From assembly GCA_041649295.1 (NCBI GenBank), contig JBAZNI010000001.1, positions 434,001-498,000 on the forward strand: 64,000 bases of DNA, in the 5' to 3' direction. This stretch comes from JACPLR01 sp041649295. Its GTDB lineage: Archaea > Nanobdellota > Nanobdellia > Pacearchaeales > GW2011-AR1. The notes under the pieces were generated by a model. That model was not told where the DNA came from. It worked only from the letters and a program-made list of their open reading frames with translations, and ran no database searches. Position 1 is the first letter of the stretch, and every line of letters begins with the position of its first letter. Made by a program: the position numbers and the translations under genes. Shown here piece after piece: positions 33,598-42,883 of this stretch.

Positions 33598-33712
33598 GCG
33601 ATTATTTTATAAACTTTAAACAGCTAATTTTAATACTTTAAGAATTATTCTTATATAACCTCATTATTTTTATAGCATTCGATAATATTTATTTTTGATA
33701 AAGTAAGAGTAA

Positions 33713-33773
33713 TTCTTGAGGTGCTCAAGAACTATATTTTTGAGGTATAATACATTTAGTTCATAGTTCTTGA
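33713..33773. repeat. Hairpin plus inverted repeat ahead of a 33-aa membrane ORF
   Basis: TTCTTGAG-GTG-CTCAAGAA (33713-33731) is a perfect 8-bp hairpin. The sequence TCAAGAACTAT (33725-33735) recurs as its reverse complement ATAGTTCTTGA at 33763-33773, which ends just before the ATG at 33775. The two structures are mutually exclusive, a layout suited to an operator or a switch controlling the ORF. Confidence 0.5.
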
Positions 33774-33774
33774 C

Positions 33775-33876
33775 ATGAAAAAGAGGACAGATAAGATATT
33801 GAGAGGAATTTTGTGGGCATTGGCAATAATTGCAATGGCTTTATTAATATGCGGAATTATAACAACGTTAATATAA
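33775..33876 (+). CDS. Single-helix membrane peptide, 33 aa
   Basis: The peptide starts MKKRTDKILRGILWALAI and continues as one hydrophobic helix, so the N terminus should stay inside. No Shine-Dalgarno is obvious; instead an inverted repeat abuts the ATG. It ends 4 nt before the stop of the convergent 35-aa membrane ORF. It is either a real micropeptide or a chance ORF. Confidence 0.4.
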   Translation: MKKRTDKILRGILWALAIIAMALLICGIITTLI

Positions 33877-33880
33877 AATG

Positions 33881-33988
33881 CTACGCCACAGATAATAATG
33901 CTTTAATTATTATAAAACCAATTATTCCAATAGAAACAATTTTGATTATATTTATTAAAACTTCTATTGGGTCATTTGATCTAACCAT
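33881..33988 (-). CDS. Single-helix membrane peptide, 35 aa
   Basis: The peptide begins MVRSNDPIEVLINIIKIV and continues hydrophobic to the end. Its ATG lies within the end of the upstream 95-aa gene: the bases ATGGTTAG hold both its start and that gene's stop, in different frames. Tight overlap with a membrane gene supports translation of both. Confidence 0.5.
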   Translation of the reverse strand: MVRSNDPIEVLINIIKIVSIGIIGFIIIKALLSVA

Positions 33989-34268
33989 TTTTAAATACCT
34001 TTCTTTTAATTTCTCGTAAGTCCAGCCTTATATCTTCTAATTCTTTGTCTCTTATAAGCTTTTTTATGGCCTCTTCTTGTTTATCTTCTAACTCTTTTAT
34101 TTTTGAATATATGTGTGAAATAATAAACGTAAGAGGCAATATTGTGGATGCTCCGATAATGGTAATAACATCAATTTTTGATCCGGTTTTAGAATAGACA
34201 AAATAATTAATATCAAATTCTACAATTGTGATAATTACTGCCCAAAGTTCCCACATAGATTTTGGCAT
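33981..34268 (-). CDS. Membrane protein with C-terminal coiled coil, 95 aa
   Basis: Two TM segments (about 7-25 and 33-53) are followed by a highly charged helix (KELEDKQEEAIKKLIRDKELEDIRLD...) with heptad character. It is unrecognised and may be a small scaffold at the membrane. It overlaps the 35-aa membrane ORF and is divergent from ftsZ. Confidence 0.65.
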   Translation of the reverse strand: MPKSMWELWAVIITIVEFDINYFVYSKTGSKIDVITIIGASTILPLTFIISHIYSKIKELEDKQEEAIKKLIRDKELEDIRLDLREIKRKVFKNG

Positions 34269-34391
34269 AATACCTTATTTATTCTGTTTTTAATAAATAT
34301 TTCTGCTTCGTTTCTTATATCTTCTAATAGAATAAACTATTTAAACAAGTTATTTGTGGTTTTGATATATGAGTGAAAGGAGGTATAAAAA

Positions 34392-35471
34392 ATGGTATTA
34401 GATTTTGCTAAAGAAGCAATTGAAAAAGCAGAAACACATAGCATCAACTTTAATGAATTAAAAGCTGGAAAAGCAAACATTAAGGTTTTTGGTGTTGGTG
34501 GAGCTGGATGTAATTCAGTTACATGGCTTTTTAACAAAGGATTGACAGGAGCTACAATTTATGGAATGAACACAGACGCTCTTCACCTTAGCATTACAAA
34601 GTCTGATGAGAAATTACTTTTAGGTAAGGAAATGACTAAAGGACTTGGATGTGGAGGATATCCTCAAAGAGGAAGAGAAGCAGCAAAAGAATCTCTTGCA
34701 GATATTAAGAAAGCTGTTTCTGGTTCAGACATGACATTTATCATTGCTGGACTTGGAGGAGGGACTGGAACTGGTGCTGCACCTGTACTTGCACAAATGG
34801 CAAAGGAAGCAGGAAGCGTAGTTATTGGAGTTGTTACAATGCCCTTTGAATGTGAGAAATCAAGAATTGATAAAGCTGAATTTGGATTACAAGAATTAAG
34901 GGATGCTGCAGACACTTGCATTGTTATTGATAACAATCGACTTGTGGATATTGCTGGAAGTTTGCCGATTGAACAAGCTTTTGCTGTTGCAAATGAATTG
35001 GTTAGTACAATGATAAAGGGAATTGTGGAAACAATTACTCTGCCTTCATTAATTAACCTTGACTATGCAGACGTATCTGCAATTATGAAGAACGGAGATG
35101 TTGCAGTTATTGGAATTGGTGAAAGTGATTCTCAATCAAGAGTTGACGAAGCAGTTAGGCAGGCTCTTACACATCCTTTGCTAGATGTTGATTACAGAGG
35201 AGCAAACGGAGCTTTAATCCACATAACTTGCGGACCTGATATGAAACTTGAAGAGTTTAGTAATATTGGGCATTTGATAACTGAGAATTTAAGTCCTGAA
35301 GCACAAGTTATTATTGGAGCAAGAATTAACAAAGAATTTACTGGAAAAATAAGAGTTATTACAATTATGACTGGAGTTAAATCTCCTTATGTACTTGGAA
35401 AGCCTCAGTTTGAATCAACCAGCCACTTGCGACCAGCTATGTCTGACTTAGGAATTGAAACTTATCGTTAA
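34392..35471 (+). CDS. ftsZ: Cell division protein FtsZ
   Basis: The 359-aa tubulin-like GTPase forms the division ring. The nucleotide site has VFGVGGAGCNSV and the tubulin signature GLGGGTGTGAAPV. The T7 loop is NLDYADVSAIM. It has only a short C-terminal tail after SPYVLGKPQ. A strong AAAGGAGGT Shine-Dalgarno (34377-34385) lies before the ATG, so this message has a leader. Nearby scpB fits a cell-cycle theme. Confidence 0.97.
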   Translation: MVLDFAKEAIEKAETHSINFNELKAGKANIKVFGVGGAGCNSVTWLFNKGLTGATIYGMNTDALHLSITKSDEKLLLGKEMTKGLGCGGYPQRGREAAKESLADIKKAVSGSDMTFIIAGLGGGTGTGAAPVLAQMAKEAGSVVIGVVTMPFECEKSRIDKAEFGLQELRDAADTCIVIDNNRLVDIAGSLPIEQAFAVANELVSTMIKGIVETITLPSLINLDYADVSAIMKNGDVAVIGIGESDSQSRVDEAVRQALTHPLLDVDYRGANGALIHITCGPDMKLEEFSNIGHLITENLSPEAQVIIGARINKEFTGKIRVITIMTGVKSPYVLGKPQFESTSHLRPAMSDLGIETYR

Positions 35472-35576
35472 ATTCCTTTAAACCAATTTTTGGGATTTTT
35501 TCCCTTTTTTCTTTTTTTATTATATAAGTTTTTAAGCAGAATAAAAACTTTTAAACTGACTTATTCTTACTAATTT

Positions 35577-36179
35577 ATGACTGATGAAACTAACGAAGAG
35601 TATGAAATTGAAAGAGAGAATGAGAGCATAACAAAAGAAACACTTGAAGAAATTGATAATAAAAGAGAGATTGACAACTTGAAAAAAGTTGAAGCTGCAC
35701 TTTTTGTGTCTGGGAATTTTCTCTCTACTCAAGAATTAGTTGCTCTGACTGATTTAAATCCTATTTTTTTATCTCAAAAACTTTCAGAGCTTAAGGAAAA
35801 ATATAATGAAAAAAGTGCAATCGAAATTGTTAATAAAGGAGATTTGTGGAAAATGGATGTCCGTGGAGAACATAGGGATATTGTCAATAAACTTGCAACA
35901 GGGAATGACGAGTTTACAAAAGCAGAGCAGGAGACACTTGCAATTATTGCATATAAACAGCCGATAACTCAGGCACATATAATAAGGACAAGAGGAAATA
36001 AGGCTTATGAGCATATCAAAAAATTCCGGGATTTGGGGTTAGTTAAAGCAAAAAGAGTTGGCAGAACTCTTGAGTTGAATCTAAGCGATGAGTTTTATAG
36101 TTACTTTAATGTTAACAGTAGCAAGGAAATATTCAGCAAGAAGCAAAATAAAGAGCCTGAGGAAAATGAACAAAGCTAA
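35577..36179 (+). CDS. scpB: Segregation and condensation protein ScpB
   Basis: The 200-aa kleisin-associated protein has two winged-helix domains. The second is well marked by AEQETLAIIAYKQPITQAHI, RTRGNKAYEHIKKFRDLGLV and KRVGRTLEL. It works with Smc and ScpA in chromosome segregation. The acidic N-terminal extension (about 35 aa) and Lys-rich tail are lineage additions. Its end overlaps the glycosyltransferase start by 14 nt. Confidence 0.93.
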   Translation: MTDETNEEYEIERENESITKETLEEIDNKREIDNLKKVEAALFVSGNFLSTQELVALTDLNPIFLSQKLSELKEKYNEKSAIEIVNKGDLWKMDVRGEHRDIVNKLATGNDEFTKAEQETLAIIAYKQPITQAHIIRTRGNKAYEHIKKFRDLGLVKAKRVGRTLELNLSDEFYSYFNVNSSKEIFSKKQNKEPEENEQS

Positions 36180-37614
36180 AGATTTGTTTGAGAGAATAAA
36201 AAAACATAAACTTTTGATTAGCATACTTATTCTTGCTTTAATTTTAAGAATTATCTTTGTTTTTATATCTCCTGTTAAATTGTGGGACGAAACAATTTAC
36301 GCTAATTTGGGATATGAACTAAGCAAGAATCCTATGCATTATTCTTTTGATACAAATGGATGGAGCGATAGGATTACTGATGGAAGTTGGCCAAAAGCAG
36401 GATTTAGGCCTCCTTTACTGCCATATATATTATCCTTATTTTTCTTTTTTAATTTAAGCAACCTTATAGAATTTCTGATTCCAGTAATCGGAATGCTAAA
36501 TGTCTTGGTTGTTTATTTTCTTGGTAAAAAAATATTTAATTATAAAGTGGGAGTATACTCTGCATTATTTTTAGCAATATTCCCCATCCATGTTATATAT
36601 AGTGGTAAGATTATGACTGATGTTTTTTCTACCTTTTTTATTTCACTTTCAATTTTATTTTTTTGGATAGGTTTTGAAGAAAATAAAAATTCTTATAAAG
36701 TTTTATTTGGGTTATCTTTAGCTTTAGCATTGTTAACTAGATATACTTCGTTATGGATTATTCCTGTATTTGCAATTTACTTTTTACTGAGAGATAAATC
36801 TTTTAAATTTTTAAAAGATAAATTTTTATGGGTAGCTATTTTAGTATTTTTCTTAATTTTATCCCCTTGGTTTGTGTATAGCTATTTTACTTATGGAAAT
36901 ATTTTTGGCGCATTTATCCACGGGTTTAAAGCAGTTTCTTATTGGGGAGGTATTCAACCTTGGTATTTCTTTTTTACTAACTTTTGGGAGATATTTTCAA
37001 TTTTTTCATTTATATTTATAATATCTCTTTTTATTTTAGTTTATAATAAGCAATTTTTAAATAAGAAAGTTTATTTCTTTTTGATATGGATATCTCTCTT
37101 CTTTATTATTTTAAGTTATATGCCTCATAAAGAACCAAGGTACTTTATTCCTATAATCCCTGCTATATGCCTTATTTGTGGAGTTGCTTTATCTTTGTTA
37201 AAAAAGTATGCTAAAATTATACTTCTTGTTATTTTCATTATCTCTCTTGTTCATTTATTTTTAATTTTTAATTCCGGTATTAATAACGAATATACAGAAA
37301 CAAATATCTGTTTTAAAGAAGGGGCTATTTTTTTGAATGGAGTAAATGAAGATTCAGTCGTGTTTAGTGATAAATCTACATTAGGTTATTATTTCTTTAG
37401 AAAGAAAATTATTACGTATCCAGAACCATGGAATTTGCAGATTTTAAATACTTTTGCCGATAGATATAAGGATAGGGAGATATATCTTTTTATAACTGAT
37501 TTTCAGGAGCCTGTTTTGGAAGAAGATTACCTAAATTTAAAGAAAGATTTGAATCTAAATTTTGAACAAATTTTTAATTGTAATAATAAAACAATTATAT
37601 ATAAATACAATTAA
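36166..37614 (+). CDS. GT-C membrane glycosyltransferase, GT39/PMT-like, 482 aa
   Basis: About ten TM helices are present. Between the first and second lies KLWDETIYANLG, the Asp-Glu motif of dolichyl-phosphate-sugar-dependent GT-C enzymes, followed by GFRPPLLPYIL. A soluble C-terminal part of about 100 residues lies outside. It probably moves sugar from a lipid carrier to protein or lipid at the outer face. ATG 36166 has an AGGAAA site and overlaps scpB; the longer frame is rejected. Confidence 0.85.
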   Translation: MNKAKDLFERIKKHKLLISILILALILRIIFVFISPVKLWDETIYANLGYELSKNPMHYSFDTNGWSDRITDGSWPKAGFRPPLLPYILSLFFFFNLSNLIEFLIPVIGMLNVLVVYFLGKKIFNYKVGVYSALFLAIFPIHVIYSGKIMTDVFSTFFISLSILFFWIGFEENKNSYKVLFGLSLALALLTRYTSLWIIPVFAIYFLLRDKSFKFLKDKFLWVAILVFFLILSPWFVYSYFTYGNIFGAFIHGFKAVSYWGGIQPWYFFFTNFWEIFSIFSFIFIISLFILVYNKQFLNKKVYFFLIWISLFFIILSYMPHKEPRYFIPIIPAICLICGVALSLLKKYAKIILLVIFIISLVHLFLIFNSGINNEYTETNICFKEGAIFLNGVNEDSVVFSDKSTLGYYFFRKKIITYPEPWNLQILNTFADRYKDREIYLFITDFQEPVLEEDYLNLKKDLNLNFEQIFNCNNKTIIYKYN

Positions 37615-37673
37615 ATGTGCAATATTTTAAGACAAAATACGCCCCTCAACAAATAAATATCAAAACTTAAAAA

Positions 37674-38903
37674 ATGGAAAAAATAACCTTTGTTTATCTT
37701 GTAATGTTCTTTTTTGGAAATTTTTTCCTAACAATGTTTCTCATTTTATATTATAGGAACAGGAAAACTCTTTTTGACTATCCTACTGCTACTAAATTTC
37801 CGAGCATTACCATTCTTGTCCCAGCATATAATGAAGAAAATTCAATTACAGGGACTATTGAAGCATTAATTAATTTAAAATATCCTGAAGGCAAGAAAAA
37901 GATTATCGTTGTCAATGATGGAAGCACAGATAAAACATCAGAAATAGTAAAAGGATTTATGAAGAAAAACAAGGAAATAAGATTATTAGACAAGCCAAAT
38001 TCTGGAAAAGCTAATTCTCTTAATCAAGCATTGGAAATAGTTGATACAGAGCTATTTGCTGTTGTTGATGCTGATTCTTATCCTGAACCAGAAGCTTTGT
38101 TAAAAATGGTTGGTTATTTTGAAGAAGATGAAAAAATTGCCGCAGTCACTTCAAGAGTACTTGTTAAAAATACAACAAATTTTATAGAAAAGTTTCAAGC
38201 AGTCGATTATGCAATAATTGCGTGGGGAAGAAAAATTTTAGATTATGTAGATTCTGTTTATGTAACTAATGGGCCTTTAAGTGTTTATAACACCAGATAT
38301 GTTAAGGAAGTTGGTTGTTTTGATCCAAAGAATCTTACCGAAGATATTGAACTTACTTGGAATTTATTAAACTCTGGCTATAAAACTAAAATGTCTTATT
38401 CTGCTCTTGTTTATACATCTGTTCCATCTCGTTTAAAACAGTGGATTAGGCAGAGAATAAGGTGGAATCTTGGGGGATTACAGACAATACAGAAGTATAA
38501 ATCTGCCGCATTTAAAGGAGAAAATATTTTTGGTTATTTTGTTGTAACTTATGTAACTTTATCTTTTTTATTGGCAATAATTGGTTTTGCCTTGATAATA
38601 AGATATTTATGGATAAAATTTTATTTTTATTTTAATTCACTTCCCTATATTTTCCAAGGATATGATTTTATTAATTTCTTAGATTTTGGATTTGGAATAG
38701 GTTTGATTTTTATAATGGGGGCAATGTTTTTCATATTGTCTTTCAGTTATTACAGAATTTCCCTTTACAATGATAATCTAAAAAGCAAAGGTATTTTAAC
38801 CATATTAATATATTTGTTAATATACCGGCCATTATACACAATTCCGCTGATTTCGGCTTTATATAAAATTGCAAAAAGAGATATAAGATGGTACACCAAA
38901 TAA
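37674..38903 (+). CDS. Family 2 membrane glycosyltransferase, 409 aa
   Basis: An N-terminal TM helix is followed by a GT-A domain with LVPAYNEENSI, VVNDGSTDKT, the metal-binding VDADS, TEDIELTW and RQRIRWNLGG. These are the D, DxD, TED and (Q/R)xxRW motifs of processive synthases such as hyaluronan or poly-GlcNAc synthase. Three to four TM helices follow. It probably makes or extends a surface glycan with the GT-C neighbour. Confidence 0.92.
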   Translation: MEKITFVYLVMFFFGNFFLTMFLILYYRNRKTLFDYPTATKFPSITILVPAYNEENSITGTIEALINLKYPEGKKKIIVVNDGSTDKTSEIVKGFMKKNKEIRLLDKPNSGKANSLNQALEIVDTELFAVVDADSYPEPEALLKMVGYFEEDEKIAAVTSRVLVKNTTNFIEKFQAVDYAIIAWGRKILDYVDSVYVTNGPLSVYNTRYVKEVGCFDPKNLTEDIELTWNLLNSGYKTKMSYSALVYTSVPSRLKQWIRQRIRWNLGGLQTIQKYKSAAFKGENIFGYFVVTYVTLSFLLAIIGFALIIRYLWIKFYFYFNSLPYIFQGYDFINFLDFGFGIGLIFIMGAMFFILSFSYYRISLYNDNLKSKGILTILIYLLIYRPLYTIPLISALYKIAKRDIRWYTK

Positions 38904-39559
38904 TTTTAACAAGCAAATACAGAGTTTTTCTTGAGAGTTTAATCCTCTCTCTGCTAATACTTATAATTGGCATTTCAATAGGGTTTTATATTGAAAATTA
39001 CCGAACAGATAAAGTAGTTAATGACTATAAAGTTTTTGAAATAAATGCGTTGGATTTAAAACTTCAAAATTATTATTACCAGATTATGAATACTGCTTCA
39101 TGTAATTTTACTATTGAATCTAATTTAAAATTCGCAGATGAAATTTATGATGAAGGGTTGCTTATTGCAAAATATGAAGAAACTCAGGAATTTTCTGATA
39201 ATCTTTTACTTGCTAAGAAAAGATACGTTCTTCTTAAAACAGAATTATGGCTTAATAGTATTTTATTAAAGCAAAAATGCAAAAATGCTCCACATACAGT
39301 TGTTTATATTTATTCCCAAACAGGAGAGATGAAGAAAAGTGCAGAACAAGAAGCAGTTTCAAATGAATTAAAAAAGCTTAAGGAAAAATATGGGAATGAA
39401 ATTGTTCTTATACCTATTGCAGGAGACTTAGAACTTGATAGTGTTGATTTACAGATGAAAATTTATAATATTCAGTATTTACCTTCGGTTTTAATTGATG
39501 AAAAAGTTGTATTAGAAGGGTATCATTCTGCTTCAGAAATCGAGGAAAATTTGAACTAA
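38888..39559 (+). CDS. Anchored thioredoxin-fold-like protein, 223 aa
   Basis: One TM helix (about 13-35) anchors an external domain. The C-terminal 95 residues look like a thioredoxin fold: HTVVYIYSQTG, a helix, EIVLIPIAGDL, then the cis-Pro strand QYLPSVLIDEKVVLEGY. The CxxC active site is absent (SQTG), so it is not a classic oxidoreductase. Two Cys sit in the helical middle part. It overlaps the upstream glycosyltransferase by 16 nt. Confidence 0.7.
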   Translation: MVHQIILTSKYRVFLESLILSLLILIIGISIGFYIENYRTDKVVNDYKVFEINALDLKLQNYYYQIMNTASCNFTIESNLKFADEIYDEGLLIAKYEETQEFSDNLLLAKKRYVLLKTELWLNSILLKQKCKNAPHTVVYIYSQTGEMKKSAEQEAVSNELKKLKEKYGNEIVLIPIAGDLELDSVDLQMKIYNIQYLPSVLIDEKVVLEGYHSASEIEENLN

Positions 39560-39654
39560 CGTGCTAAAATCTTGCTTTTTTGGCATAATATTCTACTGCA
39601 AAATAGTTACTTGAATATAGAAAACAATAAAAAGAGGCATTTTTTAGGATATTT

Positions 39655-40299
39655 ATGGCAAATGAATGCAGCATATGTAAAAAAGAAGGTATTTTGGTGG
39701 AAGTTATTGGTAATGAAAAGATTATGAGTGTTTGTGAAAGATGTGCAGAAAAAAATGACTTTCCAATTATACGACGTCCAACTCAGGAGCAAATAGCTCT
39801 TTCTCATAAGTATTACGGTGCAAGAAGATTCCCATTACCCATTATTAAGGGGATATCAAAAGAAGATATGGAGTTAAAAAAAATCATTGTCAATAATGTA
39901 AAACCAGGAGATTATAAAGAATTAATAGATAATTTCCACTGGCAGATAATGCACTCAAGAAGACTCAAAAAGATTTCTTTAAAGCAGCTTTCAGAAGCTA
40001 TCGCAGAGCCAGAAGTTGTTCTTGAAATGGCTGAAAAAGGAAGGCTTCCGGACAATTATGAAAGGCTTGTAAACAAACTTGAGCAGTATTTGGGCATTAA
40101 CCTGTGGAGGGATGAGAGAAATAAAAAGAAGGAGTTGGACAAATTTGATATTGAAAAAACAGATTTATCAAATGTAACAATTGCAGATATAAGAAGGTTG
40201 CAAAGCAATAAATCTTCAGAAGAACAAAAGAAACAAGACAATGATAGAATAGAAAAAATTGCTCCCGATGAAGACGATGAATTTGAAGAGCTTGATTAA
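39655..40299 (+). CDS. Multiprotein bridging factor-like regulator, aMBF1
   Basis: The N-terminal zinc ribbon has Cys 5, 8, 27 and 30. A middle Cro-type HTH domain covers about 97-155: IMHSRRLKKISLKQLSEAIAEPEVVLEMAEKG...LVNKLEQYLGI. The acidic C-terminal tail ends DEDDEFEELD. Archaeal MBF1 binds ribosomes or transcription factors. The 214-aa length is above average because of the tail. Confidence 0.88.
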   Translation: MANECSICKKEGILVEVIGNEKIMSVCERCAEKNDFPIIRRPTQEQIALSHKYYGARRFPLPIIKGISKEDMELKKIIVNNVKPGDYKELIDNFHWQIMHSRRLKKISLKQLSEAIAEPEVVLEMAEKGRLPDNYERLVNKLEQYLGINLWRDERNKKKELDKFDIEKTDLSNVTIADIRRLQSNKSSEEQKKQDNDRIEKIAPDEDDEFEELD

Positions 40300-40533
40300 T
40301 TCTGACTAGGAAAATTTATAAGAAAAGTGTGCTACGAAATTAACTTTGTTAAATTTCTTCGCTGGAAACTTAATTTAATGTAAGATACGATACTTGTTAA
40401 ATATATATTTTTATCATTAACCCATAGCTTTAAGCGAAAAACATGCTGGAGGCTGTTTTGGGCTGTTTTTATGATACTAAGCTTTTGATTAAAAATCCAA
40501 AAGCTTTATAAATCAAATTTTTAATCTTATCTT

Positions 40534-40794
40534 ATGGAAATAGCTGTCTTAAAAGATGAAAAGAATGAGCTTGAGTTAAAGATAAATAATCTTACAGTTG
40601 TGGAAATTCTCCGAGAATATCTTAATAAGGATTCTGCTGTTGAATTTGCAGCTTGGAGAAGAAGCCACCCAAGTGAACCTGCTGTTCTTAGAATTGAAAC
40701 TAAGGGGAAAACAGCTAAGAAAGCACTTCAAGATTCAATTGCACTAATTGAAAAAGATTCTGAAAAGTTTTTGGAAGAGGTTAAAAAAATATGA
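40534..40794 (+). CDS. rpoL: RNA polymerase subunit L (Rpo11)
   Basis: The 86-aa homologue of Rpb11 pairs with RpoD in the polymerase assembly platform. It shows the family start EIAVLKDEKNELELKI, LREYLNKDSAVEFAAWRRSHP, and LRIETKGKTAKKALQDSI. Length and motifs are normal. The stop overlaps the next gene by ATGA. The preceding gap 40300-40533 shows no gene, only a hairpin-prone tract with AACTTTGTTAA. Confidence 0.95.
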   Translation: MEIAVLKDEKNELELKINNLTVVEILREYLNKDSAVEFAAWRRSHPSEPAVLRIETKGKTAKKALQDSIALIEKDSEKFLEEVKKI

Positions 40795-41018
40795 GTGGGG
40801 GATTAGCAGTTTTAGCTTGGAGTTTATTAGCACTTATCTTTTTATTAATTATCGCAGGTGTTGTGTTTCTTTTTGTTTTTTGGATATTAATGATTGTTGA
40901 CTGCGCAAAAAGAAAGTTCAAAAATGATACAGATAAAATTGTCTGGATTTTAGTAATAGTTCTTGCGCAGGTAATTGGAGCAGTAATTTATTATTTTGTT
41001 GTGAAGAGAAAGAATTAA
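40791..41018 (+). CDS. Small two-helix membrane protein with PLDc_N-like domain, 75 aa
   Basis: Two TM helices flank VDCAKRKFKNDTDKIVWILVIVL, the pattern of the phospholipase D nuclease N-terminal (PLDc_N) family of small membrane proteins. The function is unknown. It is translationally coupled to rpoL by a 4-nt overlap. Confidence 0.75.
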   Translation: MSGGLAVLAWSLLALIFLLIIAGVVFLFVFWILMIVDCAKRKFKNDTDKIVWILVIVLAQVIGAVIYYFVVKRKN

Positions 41019-41228
41019 TTTTCTTGTTAAGAGTTCTTTATCATATATAAAATCAAGTTAAGTTATTGGTAGTAGCAACTTAATTATCGTAGAATAGCTG
41101 TCTGTTACAGTATAAAGAGCGAAGCGAATTTTTATATTTCTTTAATGTAAAAATAATCCACATTGTTTCTACTAATGCTTACTGCTCAACTCATAAAAAA
41201 ATTAAGTAAAAAATAACATAATTAAACT

Positions 41229-41302
41229 GAGCGAGCCGAGTAAGTTGGCGAGAGCAAAGCGGAGAATATAGCAAGTCAGATTAGGAGCAGAAAGCAGGCG
41301 AC
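41229..41302. repeat. Dispersed repeat, copy A (about 74 bp)
   Basis: The tract beginning GAGCGAGCCGAGTAAGTTGG matches 53212-53286 at most positions, with a few substitutions and one- or two-base gaps. It is the main content of the 355-bp gap 41019-41373. Upstream at about 41085-41110 is ATCGTAGAATAGCTGTCTGTTACAG, resembling 8134-8163. No gene was found in the gap. Confidence 0.7.
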
Positions 41303-41373
41303 AATAACTGCTTTTTGAGCATTCTCTAAGATTACCCGAAAAGTTTAAGGATCATTAAGTATCATTAAATATC

Positions 41374-41592
41374 ATGGAAGTTAAAACAATTGCAAGAAAA
41401 TGGGGAAATTCTATTGCAATTATTCTTCCCAAGAATGTTGTTGAAACAGGAAGAATAAATGAGAATGACAGCTTAGTTGTAGATGTAAAAAGAAAAGTAT
41501 TGGCTAAAGAAATGTTCGGCAAGTTTCCTAAATGGAAATCTAAAAAATCTGCACAAGAGTTAAAAGATGAAATGCGCAAAGGATGGAATTAA
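41374..41592 (+). CDS. AbrB/SpoVT-type antitoxin (VapB-like), 72 aa
   Basis: The swapped-hairpin AbrB domain reads TIARKWGNSIAIILPKNVVE followed by RINENDSLVVDV. The C-terminal helical tail (KSAQELKDEMRKGW) would bind the PIN toxin. It overlaps the PIN gene by TAATG, as in many vapBC operons. Confidence 0.88.
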   Translation: MEVKTIARKWGNSIAIILPKNVVETGRINENDSLVVDVKRKVLAKEMFGKFPKWKSKKSAQELKDEMRKGWN

Positions 41593-41954
41593 TGAATTAT
41601 TTTTTTGATAGTTATGCAGTTATTGAAATTGCCTCTGGAAGCCCGTATTACGCAAAGTTTATAGAAGAAGTGCCGGTTATCCCTATTTTTAATCTTGCTG
41701 AAATTTATTGGTCTGCTATTAATCATTTAAATGAAGAAGAAGCAGATGAAATTTATGATAAATACTCTAATTGCATTGCAGAAATTCCTGATGAAATATT
41801 AAAAGAAGCTATTAGATTTAGAAAAGATAATAAAAAGAAAGATTTGTCTTATACCGATTGCATTGGATATATTTATGCATTAAGAAATAATATGCTTTTT
41901 TTAACAGGAGATAAAGAGTTTCAGGGTATGAAGAATGTAGAATTTGTTAAGTGA
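41592..41954 (+). CDS. PIN-domain ribonuclease toxin (VapC-like), 120 aa
   Basis: The acidic residues of the PIN site are at FFDSYA, NLAEIY, SYTDCIGY and TGDKEF. It is predicted to cleave RNA when not held by the AbrB partner encoded just upstream. ATG 41592 overlaps the antitoxin stop; an ATG at 41583 is also in frame. Confidence 0.88.
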   Translation: MNYFFDSYAVIEIASGSPYYAKFIEEVPVIPIFNLAEIYWSAINHLNEEEADEIYDKYSNCIAEIPDEILKEAIRFRKDNKKKDLSYTDCIGYIYALRNNMLFLTGDKEFQGMKNVEFVK

Positions 41955-42017
41955 TTCTAAAATTTTATTAGATAAAACTATAGAAATTAATATAAACCTC
42001 TTTTTGGATTAATATAT

Positions 42018-42230
42018 ATGGATAAGAAGTTTGACCCCTTTTATCAATCATATGAAAAACCTATCACAAAAGTTTTTGCATATAGAACTGGGACATTTAA
42101 TAGAGAATTGCCTGAAGTAAATTTTGAACCTATCCCAAAAAGACCTTATGGGGGATTAGGTTGGGCAGTTTTAAGATTTATGTTCCCAAGCCACTTTAAT
42201 ATTTATAACTCTCCATCTGAGGGAGTTTAA
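42018..42230 (+). CDS. Hypothetical protein, 70 aa
   Basis: No family is recognised. It is rich in aromatic residues and Pro (DPFYQSYEKP, PIPKRPYGGLGWAVLRFMFP), with no clear TM segment. The ATG follows ATATAAACC by about 25 nt. Confidence 0.5.
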   Translation: MDKKFDPFYQSYEKPITKVFAYRTGTFNRELPEVNFEPIPKRPYGGLGWAVLRFMFPSHFNIYNSPSEGV

Positions 42231-42313
42231 GCTCTTTGTTTGTCTAATTTATTGTAGGGCTATTGCAAGAAAGACAAGATAAATTATTTATACTGGATAT
42301 ACTTAAAATATTT

Positions 42314-42883
42314 ATGGATAATAAAGGATCAATTGAAAAATTTTTAATGGATGTATATGGTTATGGCAGAGTCAATGATTTCATCCATGGAGGAAAGAAA
42401 GATAAAGGAGACTCTTTAAGAAAACATTTATCTGGCACAATGATTGGCACATTTAGGGAGAGAGTTCTCAATCCAAAAGATTCTGGACCAACATTTATTA
42501 AACTTAGATGGCCCGGAATTTCAACAATTAGGAATACAGAAGATTATCAAGCCCATTATAAGGATGAAAGTCTACCTTATCATATCCATAATAGAAATCT
42601 TTTTGGAGATCATTCTCAGCAAGACGTTTGCACTTTTTTTTATTCAAAGGTATTGCCGTTATTTGAAAATCCAAAGTTTCATCTTAAACTTGGAAGAACG
42701 CGCTCACATATGTGGACCCTTTATTTAGAATCTGAAAGGTTTTTAATATCAATTGATGGTTCAAATCCTGCATCATCTAAAGGAGTTTTTGTTGATTTTG
42801 ATGCTGATGAAAATTTTGTGACTAACTTAAGAGATATAGTTAATAAATATTACAGAGTTAAAGATTCTGTTTGTAAATGTTAA
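42314..42883 (+). CDS. Hypothetical protein, 189 aa
   Basis: No family is recognised. The frame is open from 42263, but a TATA-like TTATTTATA (42284-42292) supports the ATG at 42314. His- and Tyr-rich stretches (YHIHNRNLFGDHSQQD) precede a strand-rich end. The C-terminal CKC and stop overlap the stop of trmY on the other strand. Confidence 0.55.
   Translation: MDNKGSIEKFLMDVYGYGRVNDFIHGGKKDKGDSLRKHLSGTMIGTFRERVLNPKDSGPTFIKLRWPGISTIRNTEDYQAHYKDESLPYHIHNRNLFGDHSQQDVCTFFYSKVLPLFENPKFHLKLGRTRSHMWTLYLESERFLISIDGSNPASSKGVFVDFDADENFVTNLRDIVNKYYRVKDSVCKC

Noticed and set aside
33813..34019. 68-codon plus-strand ORF
   Set aside because: It overlaps two tighter minus-strand membrane ORFs and the 33-aa plus-strand ORF, and its composition is that of an antisense shadow.
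40534..40794. Pcc1 (KEOPS subunit) instead of RpoL
   Set aside because: The LREYLNKDSAVEFAAWRRSHP segment and the start EIAVLKDEKNELEL are the RpoL/Rpb11 pattern.
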